The notes: generated by a model not told the origin, from the letters alone. Positions 1 to 5,114 are shown, counted from the stretch's first letter. The stretch: 10,638 bases of DNA from Nitrososphaerota archaeon (GCA_016871975.1 VHBM01000036.1:1-10638), one strand, 5' to 3'. Translations and numbers: made by a program.

Positions 1-245
1 CCTGTTTGCCATGATGCAAAAAATCCCCAAGCTATTCCAAATCCAGGAATAAACATAGGTAGTGCTATTGTTAGATTGTGTAAGAATATTCCAACAGCAT
101 CAATGTTTTCAACCAGAGCCTCAAATTGTTCAAGAAACAGTCTAGCTTCTTCTTCAGAAACTGTTGTTTCTGCACCTACTGCAAAGGAAATAGAGAACAA
201 TCCAACAAAAATAAAAAATGTGATTATTCTTTTTTTATCAGACAT
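1..245 (-). CDS. SpoIIM-like integral membrane protein (partial, C-terminus off the left edge)
   Basis: Reading the minus strand from the ATG at 245-243 gives 81 complete codons with no stop before the window edge. The product begins MSDKKRIITFF, has a hydrophobic segment at about residues 6-24, an acidic amphipathic stretch (about 30-50) and a second hydrophobic stretch beginning near residue 57 that contains FIPGFGIAWGFFASW. That Pro/Gly/aromatic-rich pattern after a membrane segment resembles archaeal members of the stage II sporulation protein M (DUF95) family, multi-pass membrane proteins of unclear role outside sporulating bacteria. The family call comes from memory of thaumarchaeal homologues and is tentative; that it is a membrane protein is well supported. 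The first hydrophobic segment could also be a signal peptide (cleavage near FAVGA). It is divergent from polB. An opposite-strand reading of the same region gives a serine/asparagine-rich peptide with no recognisable features and is a shadow. Confidence 0.72.
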   Translation of the reverse strand, partial: MSDKKRIITFFIFVGLFSISFAVGAETTVSEEEARLFLEQFEALVENIDAVGIFLHNLTIALPMFIPGFGIAWGFFASWQT

Positions 246-291
246 GAGTTTGTGTTTATAAAATGATATTTGAGGGTTGGTATTGAGCAGA

Positions 292-301
292 TTTAATTAA
301 A
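292..301. promoter_or_regulatory. Palindromic TATA box between divergent genes
   Basis: TTTAATTAAA is a perfect 10-bp palindrome. Its centre lies about 22-26 bases before the polB start candidates, right for a leaderless archaeal transcript. Being symmetric it could also serve the membrane-protein gene on the other strand, with a leader of about 25 bases. A second TATA-like string (TTTATAAAA, 255-263) lies too close to the minus-strand start to be its usual box. The assignment rests on position only. Confidence 0.5.
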
Positions 302-318
302 ACACATTTTATTTGTTG

Positions 319-1749
319 ATGATGAAAAAAGATATTGTTTTTGCATTAAATTATGCGTTAAATAAAGGCTTTCAGATTCATCCTAACGCATTTGAAATTC
401 TTGGAAAAATAGAGATTAGAGATTTAGAGAAAGTTATCAGAGATATTGTCCGCGAAAAAACAAAACAAAAAGTATTTCATATAAACCAGGAAGATTTGGA
501 AGTTTTTTTGGGTTTAAAAGAGGAAGAGGAATTACTTTCTGATCATAAAATTTTATCAGATCCTACCCAAAAAATTACTTCCTCAGAGGGGGTAGTAGGC
601 TTTAGCGCCCTCTTCTCAGATCGTTTTTCAAAATTAAAACGAATTGTTTCTAGTCGTCCCGAAGCCAAGTTGTTAAAATCGATTTCGTCTGTAATAGCTA
701 CAAAATCAGATAGTGATATCTTTATTTGTGGACTTTTAGTTGAGCGAAGTTCAGAAAGAAATGTTACAAAATTGGTGATTGATGATCCTACTGGAAGTTT
801 AGAGAGTATTGTTTTTGATAAGGATTTACAGAATGTTGCAAACGGCCTTTTAATAGACCAGTTTGTAATGGAACGAATTTCATTGGGTAGGAATGGGGGG
901 TTTATTGTAAAAGACATCATAGTTCCAAACATACCTGATCATGTTCCAAATTATTCTAAAACAGAAACCTTTGCTGTTTTTCTATCAGATTTACATGTAG
1001 GAAGTAGATATTTTATGGAAAAAGAATTACAAGAGTTTGTCTTATGGTTGTCTTCTCCTGATCCCATAGCACGCAAAGTTAGATTTGTGTTAGTGGCAGG
1101 AGACATTATTGATGGTATAGGAATATACCCAAATCAAGAAAAAGAGTTAGTTTTTACAAATGTAAACGAGCAGTTAAAAAAAGTAGTAGAAGTTTTTGAA
1201 AAGATTCCAAAACATGTCAAGGTGTTTATCATGCCTGGTAACCATGACCCTGGACGAAGGGCACTCCCTCAACCTGCTATTCCCAAAAAATACAGTTTAG
1301 ATTTATGGAATCATGAAAATTTTTTCATGATTGGAAACCCAGCCTTGATATCACTAAATGGAGTCAAAGTTTTGATGTTTCATGGACAAAGTATTGATGA
1401 TATTGTAAGGACCACGCCGGGATTAAGTTTTGATAATCCTACTAAGGTAATGCGTCAGCTATTACAAGCACGGCACCTTAGTCCTATTTATGGTGGACAA
1501 ACCCCCCTCGCTCCCGAGGTAGAAGATATGATGTTAATTGATGATGTTCCAGATGTTTTTCATGTAGGGCATGTCCATGTCGTAGGACTAGATTTGTATA
1601 AAGGAGTGTTATTGATAAATTCCGGTGCGTGGCAAAATCAGACGCCTTTTCAAGCAAGTGTTGGCATAATGCCTACTCCTGGGATAGCTGTCATTGTTAA
1701 TTTGAAAAATTTTAAAGTTTATAGAAAAGATTTCAAAACTGAAAACTAA
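319..1749 (+). CDS. polB: DNA polymerase D (PolII) small subunit DP1, 3'-5' exonuclease
   Basis: DP1 is the proofreading exonuclease subunit of the archaeal replicative polymerase PolD and pairs with DP2 (polC, also in this window). The 476-residue product has a lysine- and glutamate-rich N-terminal region, an OB-fold region at about 131-208, then a calcineurin-like (Mre11-type) phosphoesterase domain. All the metal-binding motifs are present: D224-L-H226, G261-D-I-I-D265, G307-N-H-D310, H355 (in LMFHGQS) and G417-H-V-H420. The nuclease therefore looks active, unlike eukaryotic B subunits, where these residues are lost. The length is in the family's usual range. Start choice: codons TTG 313, TTG 316, ATG 319 and ATG 322 are in tandem; ATG 319 is preferred because a TATA box lies about 22 bases upstream, but 322 fits nearly as well. 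It is convergent with cdc6, leaving 3 bases between the stop codons. Confidence 0.96.
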   Translation: MMKKDIVFALNYALNKGFQIHPNAFEILGKIEIRDLEKVIRDIVREKTKQKVFHINQEDLEVFLGLKEEEELLSDHKILSDPTQKITSSEGVVGFSALFSDRFSKLKRIVSSRPEAKLLKSISSVIATKSDSDIFICGLLVERSSERNVTKLVIDDPTGSLESIVFDKDLQNVANGLLIDQFVMERISLGRNGGFIVKDIIVPNIPDHVPNYSKTETFAVFLSDLHVGSRYFMEKELQEFVLWLSSPDPIARKVRFVLVAGDIIDGIGIYPNQEKELVFTNVNEQLKKVVEVFEKIPKHVKVFIMPGNHDPGRRALPQPAIPKKYSLDLWNHENFFMIGNPALISLNGVKVLMFHGQSIDDIVRTTPGLSFDNPTKVMRQLLQARHLSPIYGGQTPLAPEVEDMMLIDDVPDVFHVGHVHVVGLDLYKGVLLINSGAWQNQTPFQASVGIMPTPGIAVIVNLKNFKVYRKDFKTEN

Positions 1750-1752
1750 TCA

Positions 1753-2958
1753 TTATAAGATGTCTTCAAATGTCAGTTCGTCTTTGAATGTGTTTTTTAC
1801 CATTTCTGGGGATATTGTGAGTTTGTATTTTTTTGTTCTCCCATGTATTCCTTGATGAATGATTTTGCCAGTGATTATTCCCGACAGTTCTATTTCGCTT
1901 AGCATTTGAGTTATCCGTCTTTGTGTAAGTTCTTTCTGTCTGATTATTTTACAAAGGGATTTGTATGCAGAGTAGATCTCACCTGTTGAAAGACCCGCGG
2001 CCTTCATTACTGCAATGATTAAGAGTTTTTCGTGTAGTGGATAAGATCGGAGCGCTGTAGTCTCTTTGTCTTCTTCTATTTTTTGTGAGGCTTTTCTAAT
2101 ATGTTCTTCTTTTACTGTGTTTGATTGCTCTCTTTCAGCTATTTCGCCAGCCACGCGTATAAGATCAATTGCTCTTCTTGCGTCACCATGCTCTCTTCCT
2201 GCCATTGCAGCGCATAGATTAATCGCGGATTCCTCAATGGCTCCTTTTATGAAGGCTAGTTGAATTCTATCTTCCAATATTTTTTTTAGTTGTTCTACAG
2301 TATAGTTGGTAAATACGATTTCTTCTTCGCCAAGGCTGCTGATGACTCTTGGGTCTAGTCGTTCCTTGAAAGTTAGATCGTTTGATATGCCTACCAAAGT
2401 CAAGGTTGCTTTTTTCAATCTCTCGTTGGCTCGTGTGAGTTGGTATAGCACATCATTACCGGTTTTAGATACTAGATGTACCAGATGATCAATTTCATCT
2501 ATCACAAAAACTATGTTATAGTGATTTTCTTCTATGGTTTTTAGTAATCTTTTGAAGACTTCGCTTATCGCCAAACCTGTAGATGGTAGTTTTTCTTCCA
2601 CTAGGCCTAATTCTCTTCCAAAGCTTACTAAAAGACCATAAAGGGTAGTTTCTTCTTTTGAGTTCACATATACTAGTTTAATTGGAAAATTGCTTTTTTC
2701 AACTCTTTTTTGAATTTGTGATAAGATTTTCTTTACAACGAGTGTTTTCCCAGTACCAGGTTTGCCGTATACTAGAAGGTTTGAAGGACGTGAATGTTTT
2801 AAAATTGGTATTAGTGTTTGTGTGATCTGTTCTTGTTCAGAGTTTCTATGTGGAATTGTGTCTGGAATATAGGTAAAGTGTAAGATTTCTCTATTGGTTA
2901 TTAATGATTTACCAGATTCTACTGCATCTAATAATTTATCAACTGGATCTCTTTCCAT
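1753..2958 (-). CDS. cdc6: Orc1/Cdc6 replication initiator (AAA+ ATPase)
   Basis: This protein binds origin recognition boxes as an ATP-loaded AAA+ protein and starts replication by helping load MCM helicase. In the 401-residue product the Walker A motif is GKPGTGKT (65-72), Walker B is VIDEID (152-157), sensor 1 is around N193 (VGISND), the initiator-specific motif region with conserved LDPRVISSL lies at 201-209, and sensor 2 is GDARRAID (258-265). A winged-helix DNA-binding domain follows from about 305 to the end (RRITQMLSEIELSGII, then a basic wing HGRTKKYKL). All key ATPase residues are present. The start is placed at ATG 2958-2956, before MERDPVDKLL, because the TATA-like TATAAT at 2990-2985 lies about 30 bases upstream. 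An in-frame GTG at 2970 would add only MCVF. Its upstream region carries the ORB array, so the gene sits beside its own probable origin, as is common in archaea. Confidence 0.97.
   Translation of the reverse strand: MERDPVDKLLDAVESGKSLITNREILHFTYIPDTIPHRNSEQEQITQTLIPILKHSRPSNLLVYGKPGTGKTLVVKKILSQIQKRVEKSNFPIKLVYVNSKEETTLYGLLVSFGRELGLVEEKLPSTGLAISEVFKRLLKTIEENHYNIVFVIDEIDHLVHLVSKTGNDVLYQLTRANERLKKATLTLVGISNDLTFKERLDPRVISSLGEEEIVFTNYTVEQLKKILEDRIQLAFIKGAIEESAINLCAAMAGREHGDARRAIDLIRVAGEIAEREQSNTVKEEHIRKASQKIEEDKETTALRSYPLHEKLLIIAVMKAAGLSTGEIYSAYKSLCKIIRQKELTQRRITQMLSEIELSGIITGKIIHQGIHGRTKKYKLTISPEMVKNTFKDELTFEDIL
1793..1834 (+). terminator. Oligo-T terminator candidate for polB
   Basis: Two T runs (six Ts at 1793-1798, seven Ts at 1828-1834) follow the polB stop by 44 and 79 bases, lying inside the 3' end of the convergent cdc6 gene. 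Archaeal RNA polymerase terminates at oligo-T tracts without needing a hairpin. The AT-rich background makes chance runs common, so support is weak. Confidence 0.3.
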
Positions 2959-2965
2959 AAATACA

Positions 2966-2984
2966 CACACCTTCGTTTCTACTC
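2966..2984 (-). promoter_or_regulatory. ORB-like site overlapping the cdc6 transcription start
   Basis: The minus strand reads GAGTAGAAACGAAGGTGTG. It matches the plus-oriented ORB at 3098-3116 at 15 of 19 positions and differs from the general archaeal core (AGTGGAAACGAAGGGGT) at two. It fills the space between the TATA box and the cdc6 start, so bound Orc1/Cdc6 would likely block transcription. A functional role is inference. Confidence 0.55.
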
Positions 2985-2990
2985 ATTATA
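2985..2990 (-). promoter_or_regulatory. TATA-like box of cdc6
   Basis: On the minus strand TATAAT ends 27 bases before the ATG at 2958, the spacing expected for a leaderless archaeal transcript. It directly abuts an ORB-like sequence at 2966-2984, so an initiator bound there would cover the transcription start. Confidence 0.5.
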
Positions 2991-3036
2991 ACAAATCCTA
3001 CATGTATTATGTTTAGGATAGGAAACTAACTGTAGT

Positions 3037-3097
3037 TTAGTTTAGAATTAAATAATTTTAGTTAGTTTTTTCTTTTCAAAAAAATTTAAAATAAAAA
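3037..3097. other. AT-rich block, candidate DNA unwinding element
   Basis: Almost entirely A and T over about 60 bases, with runs such as TTAAATAATTTTA and AAAAAAATTTAAAATAAAAA, ending directly at the plus-oriented ORB. This position beside a box with its TGGAAAC core is typical of an archaeal duplex unwinding element. A 9-bp inverted repeat (AAACTAACT at 3023-3031, AGTTAGTTT at 3060-3068) brackets its left part. Confidence 0.5.
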
Positions 3098-3116
3098 GAG
3101 TGGAAACAGAGGTGTC
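3098..3116 (+). promoter_or_regulatory. Origin recognition box, plus orientation
   Basis: GAGTGGAAACAGAGGTGTC matches the core of the two 30-bp repeat copies (GAGTGGAAATAATGGGGTC, minus strand) at 15 of 19 positions but points the opposite way. It lies between the AT-rich block and those repeats. Inverted ORB pairs are usual at archaeal origins. Confidence 0.7.
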
Positions 3117-3177
3117 TGGGTAACTTTTCAAACCTAAATCTATTGTTAACATAATGTTAAGATGGAAGATGAATTGG

Positions 3178-3207
3178 CTAGTTTTGACCCCATTATTTCC
3201 ACTCCAG
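3178..3207 (-). repeat. Origin recognition box in 30-bp direct repeat, copy 1
   Basis: First copy of an exact 30-bp direct repeat. Read on the minus strand it starts CTGGAGTGGAAATAATGGGG and ends TCAAAACTAG. The first part matches the archaeal ORB core with its dyad-like GTGGAAA and G-string. The bases just outside differ between copies, so the repeat unit is exactly 30 bp, longer than the conserved core. The expected ligand is Orc1/Cdc6. Confidence 0.85.
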
Positions 3208-3239
3208 CCGTTAAATTAGATGTTAACACTGTTAATATC

Positions 3240-3269
3240 CTAGTTTTGACCCCATTATTTCCACTCCAG
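3240..3269 (-). repeat. Origin recognition box in 30-bp direct repeat, copy 2
   Basis: Identical over 30 bases to the copy at 3178-3207, in the same orientation, offset by 62 bp (close to six helical turns), which would put two bound initiators on roughly the same face of the helix. An extra inverted copy of its outer 10 bases (TCAAAACTAG on the plus strand) follows at 3284-3293. Confidence 0.85.
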
Positions 3270-3293
3270 GCATGAAAAAACCTTCAAAACTAG

Positions 3294-3304
3294 CATATAA
3301 AATA
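3294..3304 (+). promoter_or_regulatory. TATA box candidate for the winged-helix gene
   Basis: CATATAAAATA is the best plus-strand TATA match in the region. A start point about 26 bases on (near 3326) would give a leader of 80-100 bases, long for this organism, containing three of the palindromes (3355, 3371, 3401). Repressors bound there would sit just downstream of the start point. No better box is seen nearer the gene. Confidence 0.4.
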
Positions 3305-3428
3305 CAAAGGTTGTTAAAATAAAAAAACTGACTAGGCGTGGCTTACACAGTCAACGTTAACAAACCATATTGTTAACAAATCTTACCGGATCCATTCAAC
3401 TGTTAACATGCTTCTGTCACTGATCGCA

Positions 3429-3818
3429 ATGGCTAGGAAGCGTATACGAATAGACTTAGAAGACCCTGAGGGAGCAAAATACAACTTTAACATTGAGGGT
3501 AATGTGACTAGGGAAAAAATACTCAAAATATTCGAGTTAATGGACCTTATGAATATTGAAGGTCAGGAACCAATCCAATTAGGGTCAGTAGGGGGTAAAA
3601 TCTGGAATATAGTAGACAAACACTTCCCCATAGGCAAGTTCACATCATCTATGATATTAGAAAAGTATGAAGATGAGTATGAGGAACCAATAAAACTTAG
3701 CATAATCTCTACATATCTATCCAGATTCGCTTCTAAAGGACGTATTGAGCGCCTAAGAACAGGTAGAGAATGGACTTATCAAACTATTAAAATTTTACAA
3801 AAACAGCCAGAATTTTAA
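3429..3818 (+). CDS. Origin-adjacent winged-helix protein of unknown function
   Basis: The 129-residue product has two parts. The N-terminal part (about 1-45) starts with basic MARKRIRIDLEDPEG and continues as a strand and helix (TREKILKIFELMDLM). The C-terminal part (about 57-123) reads as a winged helix: helix GKIWNIVDKHFP, helix TSSMILEKYEDEYE, recognition helix KLSIISTYLSRFASKG, then a wing RIERLRTGREWTY. It is therefore probably a DNA-binding protein. I do not recognise a named family. Position beside the ORB array invites comparison with winged-helix initiators such as Sulfolobus WhiP, but no specific similarity can be shown here. The start is uncertain: ATG 3408 would add MLLSLIA but overlaps a palindrome of the array, so ATG 3429 is preferred. 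It ends in a 4-base overlap with the convergent AbrB-type gene. The array running up to its start suggests it may be autoregulated. Confidence 0.75.
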   Translation: MARKRIRIDLEDPEGAKYNFNIEGNVTREKILKIFELMDLMNIEGQEPIQLGSVGGKIWNIVDKHFPIGKFTSSMILEKYEDEYEEPIKLSIISTYLSRFASKGRIERLRTGREWTYQTIKILQKQPEF

Positions 3819-3973
3819 GAAATATTTACTTTTTTAACTAATATATGATCCCCTTCTAAGATCATTTTTACATAATCTCCTTTTTGCATCTCTAAATAGC
3901 GTCTAAACTGTTTGGGGATAGAAATTGTACCACCAGATGTTATTTTTACCAATTCCACATTCTCATCTACCAT
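3815..3973 (-). CDS. Small AbrB/SpoVT-type DNA-binding protein
   Basis: The minus strand from ATG 3973-3971 to TAA 3817-3815 encodes 52 residues. The product contains the pattern of the swapped-hairpin AbrB/MazE/SpoVT domain: KITSGGTISIPKQFRRYLE, then KGDYVKMILEGDHILVKKV. In this family a strand, a Pro-Lys/Arg turn and a helix are followed by a G-D turn and two strands, and the dimer binds DNA. The domain fills essentially the whole protein, so it is a stand-alone regulator or antitoxin-like protein; no toxin gene is next to it. A TATA-like ATTATATATATC at 4004-3993 lies about 20-31 bases upstream, supporting this start and a leaderless transcript. It converges on the winged-helix gene with the stops overlapping (shared 3815-3818). 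The target is unknown; local action on the origin region or neighbouring genes is only a possibility. Confidence 0.85.
   Translation of the reverse strand: MVDENVELVKITSGGTISIPKQFRRYLEMQKGDYVKMILEGDHILVKKVNIS
3830..3835 (+). terminator. Oligo-T terminator candidate for the winged-helix gene
   Basis: Six Ts begin 12 bases after the stop codon, within the 3' end of the convergent AbrB-type gene. This fits hairpin-independent archaeal termination, but T runs are frequent in this AT-rich DNA. Confidence 0.3.
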
Positions 3974-3992
3974 ATAATAATTTATAGAATTA

Positions 3993-4004
3993 TGATATAT
4001 ATAA
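3993..4004 (-). promoter_or_regulatory. TATA box of the AbrB-type gene
   Basis: The minus strand reads ATTATATATATC, centred about 26 bases before the ATG at 3973. The position suits a leaderless archaeal transcript. The surrounding DNA is AT-rich throughout, so the exact box is uncertain. Confidence 0.5.
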
Positions 4005-4052
4005 TTTTATTTATTATTAAATTATAGTTTTAATAGAAAGATTGAGAAAAAT

Positions 4053-4613
4053 CTAGGCTGCCATAGAACTTTTTTTCATTAAAGCAACTTTTGACTTGCC
4101 TGACTCTGTGATAGAATAAGCATATGGTTTAGACTGGGAATTTCTTTCCACCAATCCGTCTTGGTAAAGCTTTTTCATCAATCTAGAAACATGCTCTCTG
4201 GTTCTACCAATTGTGATTTGTATATCATGTGATGTCATTGGCTTTTCCATGATTAATCCTAATATCACATCTATCATATCACTAGAATTCAAGTTTGGCA
4301 ATCGTTCTTTTTTAAAACCTGAAACTGGAATAGTTTTAATTAATTCTTGTTTTTTAGGCACACTTTCCACTAGTCTTGGATCATCCTGATTATTACCATC
4401 AATTCGCGTTTCAACATCTAAATCCAATGCGTCCAAACGTATTTTCATATCAATTAACTGTCTTTCATAATAGTCTAAACGCTCTAAATTTACTGTAGAT
4501 GAATTAGATTTTAAAACACGTATTTTTGTGTATAAATATAATGCAAACAAACCAACAAAAAACGCAACAACTACACCCAATATCACATCGGGATCAGGAA
4601 CTTCAACTAACAT
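4053..4613 (-). CDS. Membrane-anchored winged-helix DNA-binding protein
   Basis: From ATG 4613 the product has 186 residues: a short acidic N-terminus (MLVEVPDPD), one membrane segment at about 9-28 (VILGVVVAFFVGLFALYLY), a basic flank, a charged probably coiled stretch at about 41-65, a linker, and a winged helix at about 111-175. The last includes MTSHDIQITIGRTREHVSRLM as the HTH, KKLYQDGLVER, and a wing with SKPYAYSITESGK. This resembles MarR/ArsR-like fold proteins tethered to the membrane, which would put DNA binding at the cytoplasmic face. The ligand and targets are unknown. In-frame starts at 4646 and 4667 would add up to 18 residues (MKLCCSIMINHKH...); 4613 is chosen because it gives a clean N-terminal anchor, but this is not certain. 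A 10-bp inverted repeat covers this start codon. It lies downstream of the HTH-like gene at 4709-5071 on the same strand. Confidence 0.82.
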   Translation of the reverse strand: MLVEVPDPDVILGVVVAFFVGLFALYLYTKIRVLKSNSSTVNLERLDYYERQLIDMKIRLDALDLDVETRIDGNNQDDPRLVESVPKKQELIKTIPVSGFKKERLPNLNSSDMIDVILGLIMEKPMTSHDIQITIGRTREHVSRLMKKLYQDGLVERNSQSKPYAYSITESGKSKVALMKKSSMAA

Positions 4614-4639
4614 CACAAACAATAATGCATGTTTGTGAT
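4612..4639. repeat. 10-bp inverted repeat at the start of the membrane-anchored regulator
   Basis: ATCACAAACA (4612-4621) pairs perfectly with TGTTTGTGAT (4630-4639) across 8 bases. If translation starts at 4613, the repeat covers about -26 to +2, a classic operator position for autoregulation. If the true start is 4646 or 4667 it would be coding instead. It could also form a hairpin in RNA. Confidence 0.5.
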
Positions 4640-4708
4640 TTATCATAATAGAACAACATAATTTCACACTTTACATTAAAGAAAAATATCATTAATCATA
4701 CACAAAAA

Positions 4709-5071
4709 TCATACCTTACTTAACTGCCTGACCATTCTATCTATCACATCAATGATTTCTACTCCTCGTTCAGGAAAAATATCATCATCTTTTATCACAG
4801 AAATCTTCTCAGAGAGTTGAGATATCATATCAATATCATCAGGTAAAACTATACCTAAACCCCGAAGTAAGATAACTGAATAAAAAAATCTCAATAACTT
4901 ATCTTTAGATTGACTAACCTGTCTGTAATACGCACCTTTTGTGATGCCTAGTTCAGTTTCTATCAAATTTTTATGTTTTAAAATTATTTCAATCTGTCGT
5001 TCTGTAAACAATGATTTTTTGATAATTTCTTTAATAATATTATTAAATTTATAATTTTCAGATTTTTCCAT
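4709..5071 (-). CDS. Small helical HTH-like protein, function unknown
   Basis: This 120-residue, predominantly helical and charged protein has no signal or membrane segment. Residues 21-50 (LFTERQIEIILKHKN, then GITKGAYYRQVSQSKDK) look like a helix-turn-helix: a helix beginning T-E-R-Q, a second helix, and a G-I-T-K-G-A-Y-Y-R turn and helix, recalling the 'rule-based' HTHs of sigma region 4 or LuxR-type domains. A hydrophobic helix follows (LLRFFYSVILLRGLGIVL, 59-76), then an acidic C-terminal part. I do not recognise a named family; it is probably a transcription factor conserved among thaumarchaea, but that is from general impression. It is divergent from GGGP synthase with 64 bases between. 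The gene at 4053-4613 follows on the same strand, with several Ts right after this stop, so co-transcription is open. Confidence 0.7.
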   Translation of the reverse strand: MEKSENYKFNNIIKEIIKKSLFTERQIEIILKHKNLIETELGITKGAYYRQVSQSKDKLLRFFYSVILLRGLGIVLPDDIDMISQLSEKISVIKDDDIFPERGVEIIDVIDRMVRQLSKV

Positions 5072-5084
5072 AGCTATACAACTC

Positions 5085-5114
5085 TGTATATCTTATTCCA
5101 ATTAAACTTTAAAG
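5085..5114. promoter_or_regulatory. Divergent promoter region of the HTH-like gene and GGGP synthase
   Basis: On the plus strand CTTTAAAG (5107-5114) is centred about 25 bases before the GGGP synthase ATG at 5136, the best-placed box. On the minus strand the candidates are TTTAATT (5106-5100) and GATATACA (5092-5085), about 32 and 18 bases before the ATG at 5071; neither has ideal spacing. The two promoters overlap within 30 bases, so their expression may be linked. Confidence 0.45.

Larger units (their letters stand above)
2959..3407. other. Probable chromosomal replication origin (oriC)
   Basis: This is about 450 bases with no convincing gene, between the divergent cdc6 and winged-helix genes. 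It contains four ORB-type sequences (two inside an exact 30-bp direct repeat, one inverted relative to them, one in the cdc6 promoter), a very AT-rich block at about 3037-3097, and five GTTAAC palindromes. In archaea the ORB, with core close to AGTGGAAACRAAGGGG, is the Orc1/Cdc6 binding site, and origins commonly have inverted ORBs around or beside an AT-rich unwinding element, next to cdc6. The sequence matches that architecture. No origin activity can be shown from sequence alone. Confidence 0.85.
3144..3408. repeat. Array of five GTTAAC palindromes (mostly TGTTAACA)
   Basis: GTTAAC occurs at 3145, 3222, 3356, 3372 and 3402. Four copies extend to the 8-bp palindrome TGTTAACA and the copy at 3355 is CGTTAACA. 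Near-matches (GTTAAG 3156, GTTAAT 3231, GTTAAA 3313) are interspersed. At this base composition one copy per few kilobases would be expected, and I saw no other copy in the window. The copies lie between and beyond the ORBs, and the last touches the ATG at 3408. The most likely reading is binding sites for a dimeric winged-helix or HTH protein, unidentified. Confidence 0.6.

Noticed and set aside
76..261. 61-codon plus-strand open frame at the left end
   Set aside because: It is the antisense of the minus-strand membrane-protein gene, which has hydrophobic segments and a recognisable family pattern.
543..932. 129-codon minus-strand open frame within polB
   Set aside because: It lies fully inside the confidently identified DP1 gene and shows no domain features.
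3178..3269. Two identical 30-bp repeats with 32 bases between, resembling a minimal CRISPR
   Set aside because: Only two units, the repeat contains the ORB core, a related inverted box lies nearby, and there are no cas genes.
3162..3275. A 37-codon open frame (starting MEDELASFD) across both 30-bp repeats
   Set aside because: The two repeats are 62 bp apart and so read in different frames, the peptide has no recognisable features, and the repeats are explained as ORBs.
3974..4052. AT-rich gap with TATATATA as a possible second unwinding element
   Set aside because: It is short, lacks ORBs, and is explained by the AbrB-type promoter and the T-rich end of the gene at 4053.
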